From Amblyornis subalaris (taxonomy: Eukaryota > Chordata > Aves > Passeriformes > Ptilonorhynchidae), in contig JACAXG010000075.1 in assembly GCA_018881555.1 (NCBI GenBank), positions 3,454,477 to 3,518,476 of the forward strand: a stretch of DNA of 64,000 nt, read 5' to 3'. Of the stretch, positions 25,301-34,440 are shown one piece after another (positions within the stretch are counted from its first letter, which is position 1; every line of letters starts with the position of its first letter). The translations under genes and the position numbers were made by a program. The notes under the pieces were generated by a model that was not told where the DNA came from, ran no database searches, and worked only from the letters and a program-made list of their open reading frames with translations.

Positions 25301-27449
25301 TCTTGTCACGCAGTGATGAATGGCTCTGCTCACATGCTCTGCTGCGGCACGGTGGTGATTTAGGCTGCTACCTGTCATCACTGCAATCTTGTGCACTTTA
25401 AATTCTTTGTGTATTTGTCCCAGCAGAGTGCACCTGCTTCCAGCCAGGAGCAGTTTCTTGGCTGTCTTGTGACCTACTGCTTAAACTCCATCTTGTGCAT
25501 TCCCTTCTTTCTGCCTGCTCCTTGCTCCTGCCTGCTGAGAGATCAAGTTATTGGATCAATACTTTTACTCATGTCTAAANATAGAACAACTATGGGCAAC
25601 TTTGACAAAGAAATAGAGTTGTTCCCTAAGTCTGATGTTAAAAAACAAAATATGAAAATAACACAGCACTTGGTGCTGTCATCTAGTTGACAAAGTGGTG
25701 GTGGGTCAAAGGTTTGACTTCACCTTGGAGGACTTTTTCAACCTTAATGATTCTGTGAGTCTACACAAATGGACACTAGGAACAGAAATCCTAATCCCCC
25801 TAGCATGTACCTGAAGGCAATGCCAGTCTCAGGCTGGGGTTTCAATCTTTATGGCAAAAAACCCTGGTTCAAATAGCTTTTATTAGTGCAGATTTCAAGA
25901 TGTGAACTTGTTTGAGGAGTTCCTCCTTCTGTTCTCCGAAGGTTCGAAAAGAAAAAAACTGGGATGTTTCTGTTATCATTTGGTTCCCTGGCATATGGAG
26001 ANGCAGTGCATGATTGTATTAATCCAGGACTAATTCATTTCCAAATCTATTATCCNTATGTTATGAGTAGTTGCTTGTACTTAATCACTGCACTTGTTTT
26101 CAGCAGGTTTTAAGGGCTTGCCTTGTAATGTTGGTTGCGTGTAAGAAATCTGACGTGTCTGGACAGTATCTAAGTACATTTAGTCTTCTACAATGCTTGA
26201 ATAAAGCCCTTAAGTTATTAATTAGAATAGAACAGAAGTTCTGGGCTTGTTTTTCAGTCTGTGAATGTGTGGTATGTGTTACTACTGAATATGAGGTTCT
26301 TGCCAGTCTCTTCACCTCTGGAAGGATTGAGTTAGCCTCCATTTCTCTAATGTCCCGATTTTTCCATTGCTTCTTGCAACTGACTTCATTTCTGCCTAAC
26401 AAAATGATTTTTTTTGGCACTGCAGCAAGCTGGCACTGCATTTTATTTACAGCTGTGAGGCACCATTACCAGAGCTGCGCTCTTGGCTATATAGGATGAC
26501 ATTGCTTAAATTAATGCAACCAAACAACATCCTAGCAAAACTTGCAGAATCATGAATTCCACTGCTTTGCCCTTTTCTCTGCCAGCCCCTGAAGTGGGGA
26601 TGGTTGAGACCTTTCAGACGAGTGTCTTCTTGCTCCTATCAAGACCTGAAGCAGTTGTCATCACACTGTGTAGGTTTTTTCAACCCTTCTCTGAAAGTTT
26701 TAGGTAGCAGGAAATAAAGCTGATGAAGCTTTTGGCTTCCTGATCACAGAGGCAGCTCTGCAGTGATGCCTTGGTATTTTTTGGTCCTGAGTAGATGTCA
26801 TTAACAAGTAGATGTGTTTAAACTCACATCTTCCCCTGCCAGCTCACTTGTGCCTCCTTGCTGGGCATGTGCCCCCCACAGCAGATGACTTAAGGTTGGT
26901 ATATCGTGTTCCTCTGTGCTGGGATGTCATGCATTCCTACGGGAAACAGAAAACTCTGCTTGCTTCCAAGGCTCCTCGGTTGTTTGCCCACACTGTTTGC
27001 TGGAGAATGCCGATCTGGGATGGGCAGTGCAGGGTGGGATCGAGCTGCCCCCCGGCTCTCCCCAGTGGAAAACTGTATTAAGTTTCCCTCGCACTGTAAC
27101 ATCTGAATTCCCAGCAGCCAGAGGACAAGACTTTTGTTCTAAATAACTTCCTTTCGTCCTTTTCTCGAGGGGCGATGGAGCTAAAGATTAAACAGCACTG
27201 AAAGGCAGCTGCTTCGCTTCTCCTTTGGCAGAAAGCAAGTTGTCGCGTCTCTGCATATGAAAGTTACTGCCAAGAACGCTTCCCCCCGTCTCCTGCAGGA
27301 GAAAAATTAAGGTCGTTTCCTAAGCACCCGAGTTGTCGCTGCCTGCCTTTTGCAAAACATCGTTTGATGTGCTGCATCAAACCCGGTGTCAGGGCGTGCA
27401 GCCTCGCTGCCCTAGATCGGGAGGGGTGGAAGGAGGNGAAAAGGGGAAG
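16393..27449 (+). other. SSH2 intron 2, upstream of the internal CpG island
   Basis: Intronic sequence between exon 2 and the internal CpG island. It contains a CR1 LINE 3' end at about 25665-25762. Two small patches have raised CpG density (about 23480-23660 and 25110-25220), but neither is long enough to call an island. The longest open frames (fewer than 145 codons) show no recognisable domain. I see no second gene and no RNA gene that I can support. Confidence 0.75.
25665..25762 (+). mobile_element. CR1 LINE 3'-end fragment (avian type)
   Basis: The sequence cacttggtgctgtcatc, then tagttgacaaagtggtggt, gggtcaaaggtttgactt, accttggaggac and ttcaaccttaatgattctgtg follows, with scattered substitutions, the familiar 3' end of chicken-repeat-1 elements. 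That end has the form cactt-gtg, tctagttgac, ggtcaaaggttggact, gatgatcttggaggtc, ttccaacc and finally attctgtga repeats. Only the 3' terminal hundred bases or so are recognisable, the usual result of 5' truncation in this non-LTR family. The tail repeat decays after one unit. It is in the plus orientation. The identification is from memory of the consensus, not from a database search. Confidence 0.75.
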
Positions 27450-27717
27450 GGAAAAGCGGGCGCAGTGGCGCGCGGCGCTGTGCCCCGTCCCTCGCTGTCG
27501 CCCGCCGGGCGAAGCGGCGGCCGAACCGCGGCCCGTGAGCGGCGCGGCCCGTGCGGCCGTCCCGGTCCCGCGCGTCCCCTCCCTGTCCCCGCAGCCCCGC
27601 GCCGCCACGTGCGGGCTGTGGGCGGGGCCGGGGCGGAGGCTACGCGGGCCCCACCCCTCGGGCCGCGCCTGCGCGGCGGGGGCGGCGCGGCGGGCGCGGG
27701 GCAGAGCGGCGGTGCCG

Positions 27718-27810
27718 ATGCCGCGGGGCAGGGCGGCCGCCGCGGCGGGGAGCGATGATCCCCTACTTCTCCGACAACGCCGTCATCTCCCAGGGCGCCA
27801 TCGCCCAGCT
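27718..27810 (+). promoter_or_regulatory. Overlapping upstream ORF in the alternative first exon
   Basis: An ATG at 27718 lies 37 bases upstream of the proposed start codon at 27755 and in another frame. Its context is weak (gtgccgATGc: C at -3, C at +4). It reads 31 codons to the exon end at 27810. After splicing to 46536 it adds CAT CAG and stops at TGA (46542-46544). It therefore overlaps the main start and would compete with it, with escape by leaky scanning. It is relevant only if transcription starts upstream of 27718, which is not shown by the sequence. Confidence 0.45.
27755..27810 (+). CDS. SSH2: SSH2 alternative first coding exon (candidate)
   Basis: Starts at an ATG in adequate context (gcgATGa, G at -3) within the CpG island. 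It encodes MIPYFSDNAVISQGAIAQ and then the two bases CT, followed by the donor gtgagt. This leaves two bases of a codon, the same phase as exon 2. Joining to the C at 46536 gives Leu and continues directly into ISESFLTVKGAALF with no frame break. I infer an N-terminal variant of SSH2 that replaces the MALVTVQ.../EADSGEEE... peptide by about 19 residues, leaving all later domains unchanged. The last two exon bases (CT) are a poor match to the donor consensus, but gtgagt is strong. The 5' UTR extent is unknown. It could instead be a short ORF in a non-coding or divergent transcript. Confidence 0.7.
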
Positions 27811-27905
27811 GTGAGTATCGGTACACGCCGCCGAGACTCCCCTCCCCGGCTGCCGCTCAGCCTGCCCCGGCTCCCGGCGGCTCCCCCTGCCCGGGCGTGC
27901 GCTGC

Positions 27906-27968
27906 GTTCTCCCCGCTGTCCCCTCTCACTCCTCTCTCCCCTCTCTCTTCGCTCTCCCCGCTCTCCGT
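27906..27968. repeat. Polypyrimidine (CT-rich) low-complexity tract
   Basis: An almost pure C/T run of the type ccctctcactcctctctccc, starting about 95 bases downstream of the alternative exon donor and inside the CpG island. Such tracts can bind polypyrimidine-binding proteins or act as promoter elements. Nothing in the sequence proves a role. Confidence 0.8.
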
Positions 27969-30900
27969 ACTGCGCTCCGCCGCCGGTTGCCTCCGGGCAA
28001 ACTTTCCGCTGGCCGGCACCGCGGCGTGAAAGCGCCGATAAGCACCGGCAGTGCCCGGCGGCTGCTGCTCCCTCACCGCTCACTTCCCTGATGATTTTTT
28101 TCTTCACTCCAAGTACTCCGAGTCCCTTCGTAGCACTTCGCTCAGTGTTACACGGGAGCTGCCCGGGCAGCTCAGGGCTGCGCTTCCCCCCGCCGGAGCG
28201 TCCGGTTCCCCGTGGGGCGCCGGTGCGGGGTTCCCGCGGACCCCCAGCCCGGCTGGGCGCTGACAGCNGGGTGCCGCCTTCCCTGCCCGCGGACCCTGGC
28301 CGTCTTCGGGGCTTAAAGCAGAGATTAGCCCCTTTATCTGATCTCTTGGCTTATCGCAAAGCGGCAGAGAGGGGCTGCGAGGCTGGAGTGTCCCAGGTCG
28401 GTGCCATAGGAGCAGGTCTGAGACCTTACGCTCGGCACCTGCGGGTTACAAGGCAGAGACAGGAGCTGCTTCCAGTTCTTAAGTACTAAGTCAGTCTAGG
28501 GCAGCTCTGAAGTGCAGAGTGTCTCCGTGTCCCAAACTAAGCCGCGTGGAAAATCAGTCTCTCCAGCTGCACACCCCCCTTTGATATGCAGATACGAATA
28601 ATCATTTAATTTATAAACAATTAACAGCCACTGCCCGAGCCGTAGGGTTTGGCTGGAAGGATTAAGGAAGGANGCGGCAGCTATGGGGTGGTAGATAAGG
28701 CGTTCAGAGAGATCGTCGTTGTGGTCTAGCCATATTTGATACTTCTTTAAAGAAGCCAACAGACTGTTTTATCTCTTGGAAACATCATGAAAGGCTTCAA
28801 GATAGTGGGATAAAATGCTGGGTCCCACCTGGAACTGTGTCTTCTCGCAAGAAACTCGTGCTAGAATTGTAGCTGCCTTGAGCTTACAAGGTCTTTAGTA
28901 GATATCTGTGCTTATGCTTCATATGGAANTGAGTCCCCGGACTCTGTGCCTTCTTTTGTGAGCGCCAGCAATCACTGCTGCACTTGGTAATCAGTTTAGT
29001 TAANTCTCTCTGAGCCTTTCGTGCTCAGCCCAAAATGTTTGTAGTTAGTAATTTTTTTCCGCTCACGGTGTTGCCCAGTAAACATGAGGGCTTTCCCTGT
29101 GGTTGCTGATAACGTAGTTTAACAGGGATGCACCTAAACAGTTCTTTGGAAGCAGTGGTGCAAACTGGATGTGCGCTGGGCTTCGGGAAATTGCAGTAAT
29201 TCTGGAATTGGGGCAAAAACCCCAACATACTCTAGGCTGAAACACTTCCTGAGCGCTCCGGNTGATTTACCGAGCTGGAGTAGGTAGCCAGGTAACAATT
29301 AAAGTGCTTTTAAGGTGTTTGTTTTATACACCGCTCAAACACTTAACCCACGGTTGGAGACTTTACGGAAAGGGATCAAAAGAAAGGGGAAATGCTGCTC
29401 GTCTGTGCTCCCTCCGTCACATGTCACACCGATCCCTGCAGCGAAGTGCCTCGTGGTGGTTTAAATGGCCACTTGGTTGGAAGGACCACCCTTTCCTTTT
29501 CTGAGGGAGAGAGATAACAGAGTTATCAGAGGCGCTTACGCTGTCCTTTGCCTCCTGGAAGAGNAGATTAATAAGCACGAGAGTGACAGAGCTTTTGGCC
29601 CACGCAGAAGTGTTCTCACAAGGCTGAGTGCTGGATTAATATTTTGCTAGTGTTCTCAATCAGGATGGTGCTGCAGCTTTCGGGCTGGCGCAGTAGAGGC
29701 CAATTTCTAAAGTTTNTGCTCCTAATTGCAAGTTCACAAAGGCCGATTAATATTCGATGTCNTTATTTCATCGTGGGCAGGACCTAAAAATCCAGATTTG
29801 GTTGTTTGCTATGCTAAAAATCTGTTCTCTGTGGAGTGGGAAGGGCAGTGGTGACCCAAACATTATCAGAAACTTCTGTTTCAGTGTATTCTTTAGTAGA
29901 TGTATTTGGCTGATCAGCTCTGACTTTCAGAGATCAGCAGAAATTACTCTTGTGTTGACGCTTTTAGTCAGTAATGTAGTCAGCTGGTCTGGGTCTAATT
30001 CATTTCAGGTTCACAAGGATTCAAATAATGTCCGGGAGACTTGTGTTTATCAAAATGCTCAGAATTTATAGTTTTAACTCGTTCCAGAAAGTCTTGCTAC
30101 TCTCATTGAACCTAGGGGGAATTCTGCTGATTTTCTAGTTTATTTGTGNGTAGGATTCAAAATTTTCTTTGGTCTACTAAAAGTCTAAGGCAGCTGATGG
30201 AAAAGATAGAAGGAAAAAAGCAAAGATTCAGATAGTCTGCAAATATCAAAGAATTTTTAACAAGAAACCTGGAGGAATTGCCATGGATCCGTTCTTCCTG
30301 CCTGCAGTCTCTGCNTCTGCCTCTGGCCAAGTTTTTTTTTTTATTTAATTCATTGCTGGTGTCCCTGAAGTGGTTTTTCCATGTGCCTCTGATAATGCCA
30401 GATTCCTCTGTCACCCAGTTTTCCTCTTTATCTCACTGACAAAGCAGGACGACCCAGCAATCAGGGTGCTCACTTGGGGTTTGAGAAAACCTAGCTCTTG
30501 CTTTCNCTGTGCCACGTCCTTCCTGTGCAAGCCCCACCGGGTGGTGTTCAGCCAGGGAGCGGGGCTGGAAGGTGCAGAGGGATGCTCAGCCTTTGTTCTG
30601 AACCTGAGGATTAACCACCTCGCTTTGGTGCCTGCATTCCCCTGGCATTTTGGGGCATTTTTTGTTGTTTTAAATACTTTTGTCTCTGCCTCAGCTTCCT
30701 TTCTGCCAGGCAGCAGTGGGAGCCCTCCCTGGCCATGTGTTAAAGCACCCCTGTCCTGTTTACTCCTTCATCTTCCAACACTCGGGAGCCAGATGGATCT
30801 AAAAGCATGGATACGCTCACTGCTTTCCATGGTTCTCATGCTTGCCTCATACCAGTCTGTTTTCTATTATAAGATGTTAACTCATAGTTTTTATATGTAT

Positions 30901-31424
30901 TTTAAACTTTGAGGGGGAAAAAAGAAGGAGCTGGAGTAAACAGTTCCTTCACAGCATTGTGAGTTTGTCATGGANCTCTTAAGGAAAAAAAATAAACACC
31001 AGACATTAAATGGAATTATTTTTGAATAGGTAGCCACAAAATGTCCTTTCAGACCTGGCTTAGCAGCCTGCTGCTCTTTCCCGTAATCAGTTTTCTTCGA
31101 AGTGACAACCCTTCTGCAGAGTGTGAAGAAACAACACTTTACAGTGTAAGAGGAAGTTCTGAGGCTGTGCAGGTAATTACAAACTGTACGGTAAATTNCC
31201 ACACTGGGTAATTCGGGCTCATTGTATTGGCACCTCCGTGCTGTAGCCTGTCTGTGTACCCAGCCTGCTTGGCCTTTGTCCCCCCTGCACCCCTTTCATT
31301 TTCCTCTGTCATGCGGCCGTGGCGGTAGGAAATTTCATGACCGCCTAATCTTGAATTACGCCAAGTGCCAAGTCAGGAACTTAGATAGGTGTGTGGCTGC
31401 TGTTGCCATTCTTTGGAGAGCTGC

Positions 31425-31442
31425 TTATTTATTTATTTATTT
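31425..31442. repeat. (ATTT)n microsatellite
   Basis: Four to five units of ttat/attt in an intronic position. Short and probably neutral. Confidence 0.8.
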
Positions 31443-34335
31443 CTTGTATGGGAAACCTTACAACTTTTTTATCTCCTTACAGTGTTACGGCTGCCAAAAA
31501 CCTTGACTGCTCAGCAATTAGACCGCAATCCTCCGAGCAGCATGTTATTGGAAATCTTTTAATTGCCCCTGTGCCATTGTAAAGTGCTGTAGCTTTGTGG
31601 GTATTTTACCATTGTATTGAGAGTCTATGATATTTAAGAGCTAAGAAGGAGATGCTTGGAATCTGCTGCTCAAAAGACTGGAAGATCAGCAGAGTGGTTC
31701 CAGTTACCGTTGTCGGCTCTGGCTGAAGTTGCCTTATGAGCTGAGGGTCGCTCTGGTTGGAGGTGCTTGAAATACAGAAAGCAGTTGATGAGCCCTTCAT
31801 CTCTTGTAGAGGCTGGTAGGATCAGGGCAGACTACAGCACTTGTTTTCTCCATTGAAGTGTGCATTGTGTGCTCAGGGTTTGTTCGACTGCAGAAGACAG
31901 CCTCATACTGCATCAGGGATGTGATGGGAATGTGCAGGCGGGGGAACCTGACCCCTTACCCTTCCTGCCCACCCCTCCGCACAGCTGAGCTCACCCTGCA
32001 CGGTGGATGGGCTTCCTGTTGACAGAGCAGAGTCGTCGGGGATTTCTCATCTTTTTGATTTCTTTGCTTCTTGTGATGAAACAAATGTGATGCTGAAGAG
32101 GCCTCTTACTACCCACTGATTACTAAAAACTATTCAAATAGGTTGTGGTATTTGGGTAANAGTGGTGTGGTCTGTGAAAAGTTGATCATTAACTAAGCCA
32201 GGGCTGTATTGTTCATAACTNCTTTTCCTGTTTGGCTTTTCCTTTTATTCCCCTGGAAGCTGTGGGTATTTGTCTCACCGATCCTTCCTGGTAGGGGCTG
32301 GAAGAGGGACAGCGATGTTTATCAGACATCAGATCAAAACCTGAGCCTCAAACCAGTGTTTCAAGGATAACCCCCACACACACCACCACCCTTTTTAAGC
32401 AATATGTTTTAGTTAGGAAGCCCACGCTGCTGGGCTGCCAAATTAATGATTTAAAAGGCTTTAAATGGTAGAGTTGACTCTGAGATTGTGTTGTCTTGAA
32501 ACATCTGCAGATGTTCCTGTCTCTGGAAATGCTTGGGATTTTTCTAAAGACCACAAAGCAGAAGGACCCCAGTGTGATTATCAGCAGCAAAAGACCTTTT
32601 GGAGCCAGTTAATAGGCTGGCTGGGATTTTTTTGCAGGACTCCACTTCCTTGCACCTTTATCACAGAGCNTGTGGTTAAAATATTGCTTCATTGTTTTTT
32701 AAACAACTTCAGGCTAACTTTCTTGACAGTTGCTTCTAACTAGTGTTTGTGGGGTCAGAGAAAGTTTAAAATTCTGCATCCCGTTCTGCAGTAGGCTGTG
32801 AAGAGCTGCTGTCTCCTCTGCATTGGTCTGACAAACAGCATTTAAATTGTCAGCCCGTATGGGCTTAAAACTAGTTCAGCAAATATTTTTTCCCCAGTGT
32901 AATGGATGTAATGTGTACAGAGCAAATCTGCAGTTTGAGTTTCCAGCCATGGTGTTTCATAGCAGCTGGTTGAAGACTCAAATTTTCACAAACATGTGGA
33001 GCAAAACTGACTCCTGTCTTTAATACCAAACAGTTGCGTTTTTGCTGAAGTATTCCGTGTGCACCTGGGCCAGAACTTGAATTCAGCAGCTTGNGAAGAA
33101 ACTGGAGGCTGGCAGTAGCTGTTCCGCAGCCACCTATTGCTGGGTTGGGTAGGATTAATCAAGTGTTTTGTGACAGACAGAAGCTTTCTGGTTTGAGGAC
33201 AGCAGCCCATGGATGAGGGAGGCTGTGGAGAAGGAAAGTCTGTAGAGGTACATGATAAACTTAAGGCAAGCCCCAGAGTTGGTGAAGGCTGGGACATCTC
33301 NGTGTAAATTGACAGCTTTATAAATTTGGGCACTTCTAGGTACGTCGAGGCCACAGGCTCCTTCAGTACATATTCCTGTTTATCCAGTACTTATCTGCCC
33401 CTCATCAACATCGTGTTCAGCTCTTTGGGCTCTCTGGTTTACTTGCAATAAGCCGTTTAAGCAGAATGCTTTTCCTCAAAACACCTTTGTTACAAGTAGG
33501 CTAAATCCAGACTGCTGAACCAGAAGTGATTTAGTCCTTTCTTTTAAACAAATGATCTTTGTCACTTATTAGCGAACTCCTTCATTTGTTCACACGCTTC
33601 TCACAATGGCTTAATGAGCTCCATGCTGTCCCACCAGCGCTGGCTCCTGCCTGGGATCTCCTCGGGAACTCTGCAGGTCGGGGTCTGGGCCAGGCTGTTA
33701 AACTTCCAGCTTTTCCCTGGAAGAGCACAGATCTGTTACATCTGAGTGTTGCAGTGTGGCTCTTGTGGAGGCACCCAGCTGGATCGGAGTGAGTTCATCC
33801 CAAGGTCCACAGCTGTCTCAAGGTGTCCGGGGTGGGTCAGGCCCCCTGTTGAGATGGGCTTAGAATTGTCTGTACAGTGTTTTTGTGTATAATGTGCTGG
33901 ATTTCCTCACTCCCTGTAATTTGTTTGCCAGCCTGNAGAGAATGAATTTGCTTCTCTGAGCCTCTTGTTGCTCTGCAGACTGTTCTTACAGTATCCCAGT
34001 GGGATGCTTTGGAGTGGGTTATTACCTGTGTCTTGGCTCAATCACCTCTAGCTGACAGACAGGCACAGGCAGNCCTGTTCTGGGTGTATTGCTGATGTTT
34101 TGTGAGACTCCACATGGCAGCTGGGACTGGAGTAGGGTCGTTTCGATTAGCAAATGACAAATTTACCTTTGTCAGGTTATAATGTAAAGGGAACCTCATT
34201 TGCAGAAAGGCATGGTAGGGAAAGCTATCATTAGTCTTACCTTTGTCCTCCTGTTTGTCTCCTGCTTGCTTTCTGCAACTCGATGCTGAATTAAAATGAA
34301 TCCAAATTGCGGGAGGGGTTTCATTGTGTTCTTTC

Positions 34336-34440
34336 TGTTTGTTTAGTTTGTTTGGTTTTTTAAGAGCTCATTGCATGGTGGTGTGTGAAGAGCTTGTCAC
34401 TGGCTTTGTTGTTGTTATTGTTAGGGTTGTTTGTTGTTTT
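34336..34440. repeat. TTTG/GTT-rich low-complexity region
   Basis: Two clusters, ctgtttgtttagtttgtttg and tttgttgttgttattgtta, followed by ggttgtttgttgtttt. They are separated by about 45 bases of ordinary sequence. Confidence 0.75.

Larger units (their letters stand above)
27450..28315. promoter_or_regulatory. SSH2: CpG island, candidate internal SSH2 promoter
   Basis: The only long CpG-dense, very GC-rich stretch in the window. It includes GC boxes at 27620-27628 (gggcggggc), 27630-27636 and 27731-27736, a CACGTG E-box at 27606-27611, and an NRF1-like gcgcctgcgc at 27665-27674. No TATA box is apparent, as expected for CpG-island promoters with dispersed start sites. It directly precedes and covers a short coding exon with a good donor (27755-27810). 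I infer a TATA-less alternative promoter whose transcription starts somewhere upstream of 27755. The exact start cannot be read from the sequence. Initiation on the opposite strand is also possible in such islands. Confidence 0.8.

Noticed and set aside
26071..26499. 142-codon plus-strand ORF with hydrophobic and Cys-rich segments
   Set aside because: It overlaps a 113-codon antisense ORF, has no recognisable homology and sits in ordinary intron.
27364..28029. Long plus-strand ORF (221 codons) and several minus-strand ORFs through the CpG island
   Set aside because: They are typical of GC-rich sequence, where stop codons are rare in all frames. The product is low-complexity Arg/Pro/Ala with no domain. 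Only the short ATG-27755 frame has splice and phase support.
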